Positions 11,560 through 23,456 of a DNA stretch of 64,000 nucleotides are shown here, one piece after another. Source of the DNA: Micropterix aruncella (lineage: Eukaryota; Arthropoda; Insecta; Lepidoptera; Micropterigidae); contig OX155962.1 of assembly GCA_944548615.1 (NCBI GenBank), positions 2,259,298 to 2,323,297 on the forward strand, read 5' to 3'. Within the stretch, counting starts at the first letter, position 1; every line of letters begins with the position of its first letter. A program made the position numbers and the translations under genes. Under the pieces are notes generated by a model. The model was given only the letters and a program-made list of their open reading frames with translations. It did not search any database and had not been told where the DNA came from.

Positions 11560-11650
11560 AAATTCAAATTAATTTATTCATTTTCAAGTGTACAATAGCT
11601 ATAATTTACAATAGTCAAAACCTAACTAGGTTCTAAGGTAGACAATTTTT
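11560..11650 (-). repeat. LINE-type 3' tail fragment
   Basis: Read on the minus strand, TTGTACACTTGAAAATGAAT runs into AATTTGAATTTGAA-type repeats. This layout is like the retroelement 3' ends at 18690 and 49320. No coding part remains. Confidence 0.4.
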
Positions 11651-11773
11651 TATAATCATTATCATCTTCAGAAATGTATTAAACATTATCGTACCTAATT
11701 GTAATACAATTACCTTACTTAACTACAATTACCACACATTGTGCTATAGAAAGAATAGTTTTAATTTCCCCGC

Positions 11774-12165
11774 ATGATCCGGGAAGCCAGTGAAATAAGA
11801 AGAACCCCGAACTTCAATAAAGATGACGGTTACAAACTGTCTTCTATCCTGTTCTTCAAAATTTTCGCAATGTCCATCGACGAGCGCGAGTACGTAACAA
11901 AAGATACAGCGAGTGTTGTGAGCACGTCGGATTTTTTAAATTCGCGCGCGCTGAGCCTGACGCCCCACCGCCGTTATGATCTGCAAAATAACAGTAGCAA
12001 TTTGCTGCCTACCCGCAGAACACCGGATGGCGATTGACAGTGCTTCCGTCTACCCTGGACAACGGCGGTTGCAAAATCACCGAAACGTCGGGTGCTACAA
12101 ACTTCACGCGGTTTATTCGTTTTTATCCTATTTATAATGTCAAACAACCGCGGCAGTCTCTGTTT
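11774..12165 (+). pseudogene. Penelope-like element, truncated GIY-YIG C-terminus plus 3' terminal repeat
   Basis: The frame opens with MIREASEIRRTPNFNKDDGY, matching the end of the GIY-YIG domain in the copy at 44747-45424 (MIREAIEIRRTPNFNRDDGY). It continues with a variable linker to the Arg-rich PHRRYDLQNNSSNL tail, which aligns with PHHRYNLRSGGSGL in that copy. After the stop comes the terminal segment with CCGAAACGTCGGGTGCTACA and TTATAATGTCAAACAACCGC. The reverse transcriptase and most of the endonuclease are missing. The copy lies beside the LINE tail at 11560. Confidence 0.8.
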
Positions 12166-12729
12166 CTTTAAAAATATATTACTTTCAGCAATTTTATTGC
12201 TACGGGAAGTATCATAGGATAATCTTATTACAGTAAAACACTTCTCGTAAGTCTGCAATAAAAATAACACGATACGATCTGAAATTAGCAAAAACTAGTC
12301 GCCTGCAGTAAAGTGTAATGACCTGGACATGACTGATGGCTGACCTCCGTGGACACACGAGTAGGCGTAAAATTGAGCCAAACTGCCGGGATAATTTGTG
12401 CTACCTTCTCTGAATCATGCGCGTTCGTCGTACGAATGACACTTCAATCAGCGAAGCGGGTTGTTGCCGTGTGACACATGCTATAATTTCAAATGATTTA
12501 TGCATAAATTGGTTTCCAAAAAATGGATTCTAAAATTTGAGGTAATAAAAGCGAGTTGCGTTTCGCAATATCACAAAAGTTGAATCACGAGTGCTTCGCT
12601 GCATAATTGTATCTTTAATTATTAAAAAATCGTGTTTGTTGAGTGTTTCTTTCCTCACGTTGATGTTTTTGTCTGCATTGGCAAAAAATCTAATTATTAG
12701 TTTTTTTTTCCTGGAACATTTTCTTAACG

Positions 12730-13830
12730 CCAATTGCTTTTAGTTTTACTTCCCGGCCCACTAATCAACGAGGAGGGAAAATATTGTGAACGCCACAAAA
12801 AAAAATCGAGATGAAGACGGATATTCATTTTAGGCTCCCCTGAGACGATTCAGATCATTTCCAGTTGAAAGCCTGTCTGTGTGTTCCTGTATTCTTCTAC
12901 GATAGCGCTCAAACGCTTAATCCGATTGACCTGAAATTTGGCATGCAGGCATCATTTGGTCATGGAAAGAGTTCAAAAGCTTGTACTTGTTAACGGCCCA
13001 TTAGGGGGCGCACTAGTCATATTTCAATCTGGAAATATTAAACTTATACAATTGAAATTCCGCACACAGATGCCTTGTTGGGCCAAAACAACGTTGAATT
13101 TTCGCCGGTCAGTATATTTGCGTAAACGATCGAATCGAACGTGTTTAATACGTTGCATTCTCACTATCCACGCTCGTCGCCTACTATCCCTTTTAATCAG
13201 GTCTACTTCCTTACCCAAGCGATATCACGCTCAAAATCATTCCATAAATCTGTGGGTACTTGCCAGGAAATCTTGGGGTGACGCAATCGATTTTTATACT
13301 GAATGTAGTTTTTTATCACGAGCTGTTCCAAAAAAAAATGAAATATTATTAAATTCTCTTCTATTTATGAACTTGAAAAAACCAGAAAAAATGTTTTGAT
13401 ATTTTTTTTACTAGTTTAACACAAAACTTTGGGGCGAAAATTGATTTTATTTCTGTAAATACTTAAACAATTATAAAAATTGTAACTTCTAGTTTTATTT
13501 GTTGATCTTTTTTTTTATATTTTTTGTTTATATTGTTTAATACATAAAATAGATATGTAAAAAATATTATCTTATTTATTTTTTTCTTTTTAGGTAAAAT
13601 TTCACTCGCAATTGCCGGCGCAAGTAGATACCGTCATTTCTGCAGCGGTATTTGCAATTCAATATCTCAAAAAAAGTTTTTTTTTTTGTATTTTAATATA
13701 TATCTTTCAAATGTTAATCAAACTGATATAAAAGATTGAGGATCAGATTTCAACTTAAAGGTTAAAAAAAAACATGAAGACGAAGTTTTTTTGGCCTTCT
13801 AAACTGGGCTCCCCCCTTAATTGACTGTAA
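12730..13830 (+). repeat. dispersed repeat R, long copy
   Basis: This is shared with 42600-43182 on the opposite strand. Matching blocks in order are CCCACTAATCAACGAGGAGG, GAGACGATT, GTGTGTTCCTGTATTC, GATAGCGCTCAAACGCTTAA, AGAGTTCAAAAGCTTGT, GTTGGGCCAAAACA, TTGCATTCTCACTATCCACG and CAGGTCTACTTCC. A 153-codon frame crosses it but is not conserved in the partner, so no protein is called. The right part (13590-13830) ends at CTGGGCTCCCCCC. No terminal repeats or target duplication were found. The class is unknown. Confidence 0.6.
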
Positions 13831-13839
13831 GCCGTAAAG

Positions 13840-15660
13840 TAAATAATTTAATTTTCCGTTGACAATGAATATAATATGCTATTTTAGTCACATGGCCAGA
13901 TGATATACATAGGACAAAACACCAATTCAAATCCATAGCCCATCTACAAGGCTATATGGCTCTCCAATTTATTCTAAGGCACATTTTCTATATTATTATA
14001 CTATATTAAGTATAATTGAAGACGTTTTTTGGTCGTCAATTTAACCGTATACGTTATTTATTCAGAAACGACATCTGAAATGATCGTTTTCTTTAATGCT
14101 CAACCCCTTTGAAGGCACAAGGCCGCAGAACCTTCGTGTCTGACGACAATAAAAGCAAGAAGCCATTTCTTGAAAAACGTATTGACAAAACTTAACAAGC
14201 GTGTCTTACTCGTACTTAATTCATATTTATATCAATTAGTATGCAATTAAAATTGTCTCGGCCATTCATAAGATTCTCCTGTTTTGTATCATCACTAGAC
14301 CCGAAAATAGAAGGTTGTTTGTCAGTCTGCTGACTGAGACCAAGGTGAATCAAGAAAGCATTTTAAAATAAAAAAAATGCTTTCTCAAATCTAGTGTACT
14401 GGGTATTCATTGATGGGAAATGTGATTAGGGATTAATGCCAAGACTAATTCCTAGCCATGCAGGCCAGTAATATGATGGTCACTGAATCACTTCATGGTA
14501 CTTTTAGCAGTGACATGGTGCTCCTGCTAGACGATTCATCGCTGATGGTCAACTTCAAACATGTAATAATTAAGTCATCATGTTATTTAGAAAGAATACT
14601 TATTTTTTAAGGATTTTTTGCATACCATTCCATTGGACATAATACAAAGTTTTATTTTAATTCTAAATATGATATTGATTTTTCTATTTTTGATTAATTT
14701 TTGATGCTTTCTGGCAAGGTATAGTAATTTTTTGATATCTAAAATATGAAATGTTTTTGGCTGAATGATACCAAGTGTGATATAGAAAACGTTCTTGACA
14801 GTTTGTTTTTTTTTGTGTGTGAGAGAATGCAGATTTTTCCCAAGTAACATACTCATTATCTGATTTAAGTACGGCTGATATACATACAAAAACTTATATT
14901 CACAAAAAAGATCTCCAGAAGGGTATAAAATTGGTTTGGATTTTGTGACTGCACTGATTTCTGAGCTCTTATAACTAGATCTAAAGCTGTTATATCAGCA
15001 TTACCCCTACCAATATTACTAAAATTTCACATAGTTTGACATAGACAAATCTGTATTTACAATTTCGACTAACGTTGAGTCCATAACTCTTTTAATATCT
15101 TGAAAAAGTATATTAGTTTACTGATCCGATTTGCAAAAGCATCAATATGTTGATACCGATAAAAACGCTTAGATACTTTGTTATCACTATAAGGCGATCT
15201 ACTGCTGGACAGTTACAATTCTTCGACTCTACGAGTTACATTGATTACGCTTGTTTGAGTTACTTAAAGGCCGTAGTTTTAAGCGTATTACTCGTTTTGA
15301 AAAAAAACCTTTCATCCGTGTTTAGGATTTAGGATTTTGTTTTAAAATTTTGTTTCTATTTTTTGAAAAGTAGTTACTTGTACGTTTCAGCTTACTAACG
15401 GTTATTTTACTAAATTCATAGTAAATAGTTTCTAATACGTATTATCAATTGGATAGCTACTTTTTAGTATGACGGTCGAAGAAAAGTGAATTATTAATGA
15501 AAGCGTCGTATTGAACTTCTGAGTGCGGTGCCCTTTTGAATGAATTAAATATTGATTGAAAAGTCTCCGCTTTTATTATCAACATGAATGATGAAATTGC
15601 AAGATCAATTAGATTCACACTCTAGCTACTTTGAACTTGGATAACTTCGGTTGAGTTAAA
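13840..15660. other. AT-rich interval, no gene recognised
   Basis: Only a 12-bp hairpin (AGAAAGCATTTT at 14353-14364 pairing with 14374-14385) and AT-rich short frames were seen. No element ends were identified. Confidence 0.45.
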
Positions 15661-15667
15661 ATTTCGA

Positions 15668-16069
15668 ATGAAAATAAATTTAAATTCAAAGCAATATTAT
15701 TCCTTTTTAAAATCAATTATTCATTTGAAGTTCTGTAGTTTATTATTGCTCGGATATATCGTGTGGGCAATTACGGAAAAGTTGAACATTCGCAATATTC
15801 TCGAATACGAGATCTGTCGTTGTAACAGCGACGCAGAGACGTCAAGCGAATCAATAATGTTTATGGACCAAACACCACGAACGAATGTACCGTGTGCTAT
15901 TATTTGTTTGATCGCTTCCGTTCTGATAATTTCGACCTTGAGAAAGAACCCTCTTGACGACAGGTCGATATTGGAAGCGGATCCGACGCATACAACAGCT
16001 GAGGTAGCACAAGTTTTCAACGTAAGTGACAACATAATTGTTTCAGGACCAGATCTGATTAACGATTAA
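15668..16069 (+). CDS. unrecognised 133-codon frame, possible exon
   Basis: The open frame starts MKINLNSKQYYSFLKS. It has two hydrophobic stretches, at about residues 20-36 (KFCSLLLLGYIVWAI) and 76-92 (PCAIICLIASVLIIS), which could be membrane segments. Between them lies a polar Ser/Glu-rich loop. Near the end DPTHTTAEVAQVFNVS weakly resembles the first helix-turn-helix of mariner transposases. A perfect splice donor GTAAGT sits at 16021-16026, so the frame may be an exon whose last codons are intronic. A competing 104-codon frame lies antisense. No upstream promoter or downstream acceptor was identified. Confidence 0.25.
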   Translation: MKINLNSKQYYSFLKSIIHLKFCSLLLLGYIVWAITEKLNIRNILEYEICRCNSDAETSSESIMFMDQTPRTNVPCAIICLIASVLIISTLRKNPLDDRSILEADPTHTTAEVAQVFNVSDNIIVSGPDLIND

Positions 16070-16364
16070 CGGATTCAGTGTCATATCTGAATGAAATAAT
16101 AAAAGATAATCGTGAATTGTAAGAATCAGATCAAATAGTCAAAATATATGAAAAAAAATATAACTAAAATACTAAGAAAAAAATCCAAATAGTGGTAACA
16201 ATAACAAAATATACGATTAATGGGTAGCTATTTTTATAGATGTTGTTTTTCAATTACCGTTACTTTATGTAATATAAAAGCAATATAGATAGACAATGAA
16301 TCCATGAATGCTTATATAAAACTATGATTTAAATGGGTACAATGTTTCTTGATTTCGGTCAGAT

Positions 16365-16545
16365 CATACAAGCAGTGGCCTATCTGCATCTCCTTATGTA
16401 TTTTTTATTTTATTTTACATCATCCAGCTGTTTATTAGTTATAGAATTTAATGCTAAGGTATAAGTAGCTTTTCTGCTTTTCTGCAACTTCATTGGTAAG
16501 GACATGATAATAATATGTGCTCATCGCAGGTACGTTTCTACAAAG
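16365..16545 (-). repeat. dispersed repeat paired with 55600-55770
   Basis: The minus strand shares CCTTAGCATTAAATTCTATA, AAACAGCTGGA-GA and GGAGATGC-GATAGGCCAC with the plus strand at 55600-55770, in the same order. No reading frame or terminal repeat is visible. The class is unknown. Confidence 0.6.
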
Positions 16546-16629
16546 TGGAAGCCACATAAAACAGTTGGCGTGTTTCCCAAGAACTAGCAAACAATAATAC
16601 GATAAATATCAGTCGCTACAGCTACTCAC

Positions 16630-16649
16630 GTATTGCTCGCCCTGCTCAT
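16630..16649 (-). CDS. candidate first coding exon downstream of a GC-rich island
   Basis: On the minus strand ATGAGCAGGGCGAGCAATAC (Met-Ser-Arg-Ala-Ser-Asn-...) runs straight into a consensus donor GTGAGT at 16629-16624. The start has a reasonable context (GCGACCATGA). The upstream DNA (16650-17010) is the most GC- and CpG-rich part of the region, as expected of a housekeeping-type promoter and 5' UTR. No next exon was found, and two longer plus-strand frames through the same island have no recognisable domain. This is a speculative call. Confidence 0.3.
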
Positions 16650-17010
16650 GGTCGCTCGTCTCCGCAGGAAACCGACAACGATAAAGTATTATGTCAAACA
16701 CGCGAAAATATTGCGGATCGAAGGGTTTTTCAGTCACGGATGCGGCCCAGTTATTCGCGGAGCGGAGCGGCGACTGTGTCTGGTTTGGCGAGCGGGAGAG
16801 TCCGTGTCAGCCGGCGACGCTCACGACGCTCAAATGGGCCGCCGGCGGCCTAGGCGTCGCGACGCTCGGGCCGTAGTCGTGACGACGCCGCACGCCGACC
16901 CCCCGCGTCCCCCCCGCGCTCACCCTCAATCACCCCAATCACCCCCAATCGGACCGAATAGAGCTGGGGGAGGTTAACGAAACGCGCACACGATCCATCG
17001 CCCCCGATTG
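16650..17010 (-). promoter_or_regulatory. CpG-rich island, possible promoter and 5' UTR
   Basis: CG-dense sequence (for example CGGCGACGCTCACGACGCTC) contrasts sharply with the AT-rich flanks and matches no repeat in the window. A TCACCCCCAATC-type repeat occurs at 16920-16950. It lies directly upstream of the minus-strand ATG at 16649. No TATA box was seen. Confidence 0.35.
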
Positions 17011-17077
17011 TAGAGCGCCTAGCAACACTATTGGCCCATATGGCGGGCCTTATCATTGACTAATACCTATTATAGGG

Positions 17078-18444
17078 CAGTGGTTTTGAAACAGTGTGCC
17101 GCGGCAGAATGGTGTGCCGTGAGTGTCCTTCTGGTGTGCTGCCAGGCTAGCTAGCCTCCACGTCGAAGTGCAAGCCCGGGTACGACTCGATGTCTGTGTC
17201 CTTCGGGCGCTCCTGGACGGTTTTGCGCACCGTGAGGCAACAGCCAATCGACTGTGCATTCCGACAGTTAGCCGGGGGAGTCTGGAAAAGGCTTTGTTTC
17301 CTGTAGAGGTGGTTGTTAACCTTACGACAGCCGCTCTTGAAACGACCAATCGGCTACCTGAACCCGGGTGAGAACAGCCGGGCAAGGTTCGCGATAGATT
17401 CGGTAGATACCAAACGACCGCTAACATAAGGAGAGGCCTGCGCAAGCGACCTAGAAGTCATAAACAGTTGGGAGGCTGGATAAATCTGGCCTAAACTGGC
17501 AGTAAGGACGTGAGGTCAGCCTGTTGGGTGCACACACGGTGTCTCGCGGGTGTGTATCCAGCAGACCTCAGCGGGTCTAGTTGGCTTCTAACGGGCGAGT
17601 GGCGTAACTAGACAGTGGAATGTTTCGTCTCAAAGTCTTCTACGCTCACATCACGGGCGACAGACCGATAATTATCGTTAAAACGTCCAGAGGTGACGGG
17701 TTCACCCGTTGTAGTCGACACCTCCAAATGTGCCATCAGGTAATAAACGGGAAAGCTGTTTTCAGTGGATGAGGAAATGAGAGTATCATTATCCAATATT
17801 ATCATTATCCATTACTAAAATAGACTGAGTATATGTAATATCTGTGTAAATATAGAGCTACCACATAAAACAATGCTACATTAAGTTACACTTAAAAAAA
17901 AAAAAAAGAATACATAACAGTCTACCTTAGTACGGGCATCACTCCAGCAAGGTAGATTTTAATCTTATTAACCTTATGTTTTTAATGTGTGTGAAATATA
18001 AATAAATAAATAAAATAAATAAATATTCGACCGCGCATCAAACATCTGTGCAATTTGCATCAGGCGCAAACGTCTCATTATTTTCATTTTGTTTTCAAAT
18101 GTGGGTAGGTATACACATAATATAGTTCCTTCGGCAATTAAAACACAAATATGTTATTTGCTAGTTCTACTTACCTTCCTTTGTTACATAGTTTGCGATT
18201 CTAGCATGACCTAACAAAGTCCAGGATGAATTTCTAGTTAAATAACTACGTTTGGGCAAAATTTGATGAACCTAATTTTGTGAAAAGTTATATATAGATT
18301 GGGTATTAAAACAAGATCTCAGGTACAATACTGCTAAATAAAAAAGATAGTTTTTTCATCATCCGCAGCTCTAATAGGGGGGCTCTACCCGCTCTGACGA
18401 CCGCTAAAAGTGTGCCGTCACTAAGAAAAGTTTAAAAACCACTG
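17078..18444. mobile_element. hAT-like TIR element containing a GCF copy
   Basis: The left end, CAGTGGTTTTGAAACAGTGT, and the right end read on the minus strand, CAGTGGTTTTTAAACTTTTC, form inverted termini of the CAGTGG type usual for hAT elements. GTGTGCCG-type motifs occur near both ends. The flanking octamers (TTATAGGG left, ACCTAGGT right) share only their TAGG core, so the target duplication is decayed or wrongly bounded. No transposase is left. Confidence 0.55.
17098..17726 (+). repeat. GCF copy within the hAT-like element
   Basis: It contains CTCCTGGACGGTTTTGCGCA, GGGGGAGTCTGG, CTCTTGAAACGACCAATCGG and the terminal GACGGGTTCACCCGTTGTAG hairpin. It differs from subtype A by a duplicated CTCGCGGGTGTG-type insertion around 17540-17580. 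Confidence 0.75.
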
Positions 18445-18689
18445 ACCTAGGTTTTCTATGTTATTATGGTAAAATTTATTATGGAACATAAAAATATTGG
18501 ATTGTCTAGAGCCTAGATTCTAGAAGTTATAATAGGATATTTAAAACCTGTGTAGAAAAAAAGGTACCAAATGATACTGCTTAGAGGCCGAATCGATCTC
18601 CATAACCCAATCGGAAGCTTTTTTGAGTATTAACGAAAGTTTTGGCTTATAATATTTTTTACCTTTCAAGCTTTCCTGAAAGGATAATT

Positions 18690-19177
18690 AATTTTATTTA
18701 TTTATTTATTTATTTATTTAATTTAACAATTCATTTACAAGTGCACAAGTATCACTAATAATCATATCAATAAAAAAATATATATAATTAAAATTAAAAT
18801 TAAAATTAAACACGGCCGATATGAGCATTAGCATTTAAGTACTGCTGCTGCCCAACTAAGTGCCAGGACTTGTTCCAGAGCAGCTAGCTCTCTAGTTTTT
18901 ATAGGTATCACATATATTCGGCAATGAATAAAATAAAAATAAAAAAATAAAAAGGAAAAGAAATATATATATTCCCGTCACCATTACAAATTATAACTAA
19001 TACTCACTAACTAATGATCACAATAGGAAATAAAACACAAAAATAAATAATAAAATGAAAATAAAATAAAATGTCAAATGATATCAAACAATAGTCACCA
19101 AAATTTATGAATAATTAATAGTAATAAATAAAAATAAAAAAAAAAGTCAAAGAAAATAATAATAATAATAAGAAATG
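18690..19177 (-). repeat. 3' UTR and (TAAA)n tail of the LINE at 19178
   Basis: On the minus strand the sequence after the stop codon is A-rich, with AAT and AAAT runs. It closes with TTGTAAATGAATTGTTAAAT and a TAAATAAATAAATAAA tail at about 18692-18720, the expected 3' end of a target-primed non-LTR element. Confidence 0.7.
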
Positions 19178-20905
19178 TCAGGGATAATTGTCTCGGTGTA
19201 TTAATTTGTGGATATTTTGCCGGGCGTCATATTTTAGCCAGGAATCAATTTTGGCTTTAAAAGAAGAAGAAGACTTCGGCACATACATTTTTAAATCTTC
19301 ATCTAGCATATTAAAGATCCTGGGGGCTATGTACACAAAATGCCTCTGCCCAAAAGTGGTCTGCATTCGAGGGACGTCAAAATGTATAGTTCGGGATTGC
19401 CGCGTGCGGATTGTTTGCTGGGTTCTTATTGCGGTCTCTAAATTAGTATGATAGTCACAGAGCGCCGTTTTCACGTATAGTTGAGGTACATCTAGCACGT
19501 TATATTCTTTGTAGAGATCATCTGAAGAGTATCTCCAAGGCTTTCTCTTTATAATTTTAAGTATTAGCTTTTGAGCTCTAATCAAGGGCTCCATATGAAT
19601 TTTCGCTGCACCTCCCCACCCTATGATCCCATAGGTTAGGATAGATTGGCACAGGGCATGGTATACTATCTTAAGTGTCCTTTGGTCCAGAATGCCTCTA
19701 AGGTCTTTGAAAATATACGTGAGTTTCCTAACTTTTGCCGACAGCTCCATTATGTGGGTGCTCCATTGTAGCCGGTAATCAATTAATATACCAAGATATT
19801 TAATGTTGTCAACTTTATTGAGATTAATACATTTACAGTTTTCGGGGTTAAGACAATCTCTGTGGAGTTTCAGAATATGCTCTTGTTTTGGTTGAGCTAC
19901 ACTGGTGGCACTAAATGTTATGTACATGGTTTTTTGCGCATTGAGTGATAGTAGTGCACCATCTAACCACAATACTACCTTCTGAAGTCCCATAGAAGCC
20001 TTTTCAAAGGTCTCTTTCCAAGTTTTTGCCTTGAAAAGTAGAGCGGTGTCATCAGCAAAAGTAACAACTTGTCCACCAATAGTTTGATTACAAAGCTCAT
20101 TAATATATATTAAAAACAATATCGGACCAAGGACACTACCTTGCGGAACACCATATTTGAGAGGCGCGGGATCACTATGGATACTACCAAGTTTTGTTAT
20201 TTGCTTTCGACCTGACAAGTAACTCTCAAACCATTTTAGTGTGATCGAGGTAACACCTATGTCGTTTAGCTTCTCCAAAAGTTTGTCGTGACTAACCGTG
20301 TCAAACGCTTTTGTTATGTCAAGGAATACTCCCAGACATTTGTTTCCTTTGTCTACTGCTTCCACGACAAATTGTGTAACCTCGGCTATAGCTTTGTTGG
20401 TTCCTTGTCCTTCCCGAAATCCATATTGGTTTGGTGATAAAATATTATGCATGTTTAGATACTCTGTTAATCTTTTTTTTGCCGCTTTTTCTGTTAATTT
20501 GGAAATACAGCTTAACAGGGAAATAGGTCTGTAATTGTTGACACTTTTTTTATCTCCGTTTTTGAAGATAGGTACGACTAAAGACGTTTTTAGGTTGCTT
20601 GGAAAGATACCCGTACGAAAGCTTTGATTTATTAGTCAGTTTATAGGTGCCGCTAATTGTTTGTGAGCAGATCTAAATAATTCCGAACTTAGTCCGTCAA
20701 TCCCGGGAGCTGAGTTGGGCTTTAGAGTACATATAATTTTGTTAATTTCCTCGGCGGTAGTAGGACGTAGATAAAAAGAAGCGGGGAAGTTGTTTGTCCG
20801 CGTTTGGATAGTTGGGGGGCCATTTGTCCTCACGAATAAAGGTAAGAATTTTGTTGTAACAATTTTACTAAACCAAAGATATGAAAAGAACCAGTGCCCA
20901 AACAC
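19178..20905 (-). pseudogene. non-LTR retrotransposon reverse transcriptase, 5'-truncated, one in-frame stop
   Basis: The minus strand encodes about 575 codons of a Jockey/CR1-group reverse transcriptase. In order: LKPNSAPGIDGL (fingers), an in-frame TGA at 20636-20638, GIFPSNLKTSLVVPIF, NNYRPIS, NQYGFREGQG, the palm aspartates LDITKAFDTVSH, GVPQGSVLGPILFLIYINEL, the catalytic FADD, then KYLGILIDYRLQW, YGIIGWGG and a thumb/connector to a final TGA. The frame on both sides of the TGA is the same, so this one substitution is the only lesion I could see in the reverse transcriptase. The endonuclease and first ORF are missing, and a TAA lies just upstream of 20905. It would copy its own RNA by target-primed reverse transcription. 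The clade within the group is uncertain. Confidence 0.92.
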
Positions 20906-20959
20906 TTACCACCATCATACAGTGAAATAATCAATTCAGCTTACCTGAAAATAAAAGAA

Positions 20960-21685
20960 AAATATGTTAATAATTATGATCCAATATTAACAGTCAGGAG
21001 TATACCGCATGACGCGTTATTGTACAATTTTACATGAAAGAATGGAAGTGGGGAGGAAGCAATTGGGACATTCCTATACATTATTGATGGCCCACATTAT
21101 GTACTGTATATATCCAAACAATTGTGGCTACTTAGTGTAAGTGTGTATAATGTATATAGGACCGTCGAAATGTTTTGTAAATAGAGTCGGCTGCGTGAAA
21201 AACATTAACATTTTCCGGAAACCGCCGTTCTCCTACTGAACGCCATATTTTTAGGTCAAAACTTTATTAATCGTTTCGGGTATGCTTAAGTTCGCACGCG
21301 AGCCTATTTAGGACGTTTCAAAGTATGAGTAGGTAATACGGTTAAAAGCCTCGAGAATCTTCAGATCGGATCTACAGCGAATACTTTCTCTACAAAAAAC
21401 CTGACAGATAAGATACCGTTAGATCAAAAGTAAGGTCAAAAGTTACGATCGTTGCCATTTTGTTACACTGATATGAGTCACAAAGACTTACATATCCACG
21501 TAAACATATCCAGTTACGCCACTGCCCAAGAAAGACCTACTTAAAATAACGAGAATACTGGCAAGCCAGTAGGCCTCCCTTGCTCCCTGCTATTAGTTTT
21601 GGGAAAACTATTACTTTCACTGGAGTGGTAAACACTTGAGGTCATTTACGTAAACCTTTACCTATTGTATGCAACCGTGGCGCTC
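20960..21685. other. interval without recognised features
   Basis: AT-rich sequence between the LINE and the GCF cluster. No coding homology or repeat partner was found. Confidence 0.4.
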
Positions 21686-21689
21686 TTTG

Positions 21690-22244
21690 CCCGCAGAACC
21701 ACTGGGGTCAGATAGCCAACAGGCCATTTTAAAGGTAGGCGATAACATCTACCCCACTGTCTAAGGCAGTTTGGTAGCGAACGGTTTCGTGCAGTTTGGG
21801 CCATATGATCCACTTTATTCTCAGATCGTTCCAACTAACGATTCAAACTCCTTCAGAAGCCTTCTCATGTGCAGCAGTGCCCTGCCGTCAACCAGTCTTG
21901 AAATGGCCAATTGGCTATCTGATTCTAAATTCTAAGCAGGGCAAAAGATGCCAATGGTCTTCGGATCCGTACCCAGTCGGGAGGTTAGAGGTATCCTGGT
22001 GGTTAATTTCAGACGGAGATATCCTTACAAAACTGGTAGTCAGGGGACGAGGCTGCCCGCTGGTTACCTTTCCCGGTGCCTCGCCGTAAGGCGTTAGCCT
22101 CTGACGGGCATGTTGGTATAGCTAGACAGTAGATTTGTATGTTCTCTAAGTCTTCTGCGCTCATCCCACGGATGAAAGAACGATCACATATCGTTATACC
22201 AGCCTGGGGTGACGGGCTCGCTCGTTGTAGTCGACACCGCCCTA
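21690..22244 (+). repeat. GCF copy, internally deleted
   Basis: It begins with the subtype B leader (GTTTCGTGCAGTTTGGGCCA, near 21785) and has blocks CAGTCTTGAAATGGCC and GTCAGGGGACGAGGCTGCCC. It ends GACGGGCTCGCTCGTTGTAG, then CGACACCGCCCTA. The middle of the family is missing. Confidence 0.7.
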
Positions 22245-22815
22245 CTGTCTTAGGTAGCTAACGGTTCCCTTCACCTTGGGCCTTTTTATCTTGGGTCGGC
22301 TCAACTCACGGTTCAATCTGGAAAGGACTCTGTGAACCCTGCCACAGCTGCGTCGTGGACAGGTGGGATCGGCTCCAATCTGGAGGAACACCCCGATCGC
22401 TACTGGGCGCCTTGCCAATCGTTAGCCAATCGTCTGTGCACTCCGGAGAATAACTGGGGGAGTCTAGAAACGTATATTTCCATTGTTGACCTAATGTTAG
22501 CCACCTTTGAAACGATCCGTTGGCCACCTGATCTGCTGTGCAAAGTTGACGTGCGATGGGCACCACAGTCCGCGATAAATTCGAACTGAATTACCGCTAA
22601 CATCAGAGACAGCGCAAGGACCTCGAATCTGTGACTAGACTGGAGAATGGAGAAATCCGCCCAAATCTGGTAGTATGGGCGTAAGCTCAGCCCGCTGGGC
22701 TGTTATAAGGCGTTGGACTCTCACTGGCTTGTGGGCGTAGTTAGACGATGGACTGTGTTATCCCTAAATCTTTGCACTGACGCTTGAGGCTATGCTTGAG
22801 GTACTCCCTGAAATT
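22245..22815 (+). repeat. GCF subtype B, head to tail with the previous copy
   Basis: It starts GTCTTAGGTAGCTAACGGTT right after the preceding copy's CGACACCGCCCTA. It carries the GGACAGGTGGGATCGG block and the CGCGATAAATTCGAAC core. The terminal hairpin is missing. Confidence 0.7.
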
Positions 22816-22819
22816 AGTT

Positions 22820-23455
22820 TTTTTTTGTGATGAATAACCGCTCTCGTGGACGCTAATTTCAAAGAATTAAGCTTTGCTACACATTACCGAAAGAAATACG
22901 AGCGTCACCATGAATCAAGTTAATATTCATAAACTATAAAACGCCCCGTAAATTACATAGAATACAATGACCATTTAAATAAAATGTGTGAAGCCATTAC
23001 TTACATCCAAATAAAATTCATAAATAAAAGCAATACACAAAATGAGACAAGATAGCATTGTTATTCGCTAAACAATACAATTAATATGTCAACATTATTT
23101 TATTGTTATGTTGTTGGTCATTTTTGATATCAGCCGTTTATTAGTAGGTATGTAATTCGGACTAAGCAATTCGAGCGTATGTTGTCATTTACTTTCTTGT
23201 GATAGTCACCTATATCAATTGTCAATAGATCTTTCAAGACTGTAAATCTAGGATCAAAAAACTCTAACTTATTCAACGGCAAATTAGGTGATGTGTCGAT
23301 TCCAACCCCGAACCTACCAAGACCAACTTCTTTTTTAAATTCTGGTGCATTGTCCGCCACCGACATTGGCCATCGTGTATTTTTTGGCTGTAGATGGGAA
23401 CTGGGGTGGTTTTCCGAAGATATTTCTCGAAATTCACAGAGGACACAGGTTGTAT
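22820..23455. other. AT-rich interval, no gene recognised
   Basis: Short open frames on the minus strand (23130-23510) overlap the next GCF copy and have no recognisable domain. Confidence 0.4.
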
Positions 23456-23456
23456 T

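Noticed and set aside
12938..13399. 153-codon plus-strand frame
   Set aside because: It lies within repeat R and is not conserved in the second copy at 42600-43182.
17078..18444. Clean hAT insertion with 8-bp duplication
   Set aside because: Termini fit, but the flanking octamers agree only in the TAGG core, so I keep it as hAT-like without claiming a duplication.
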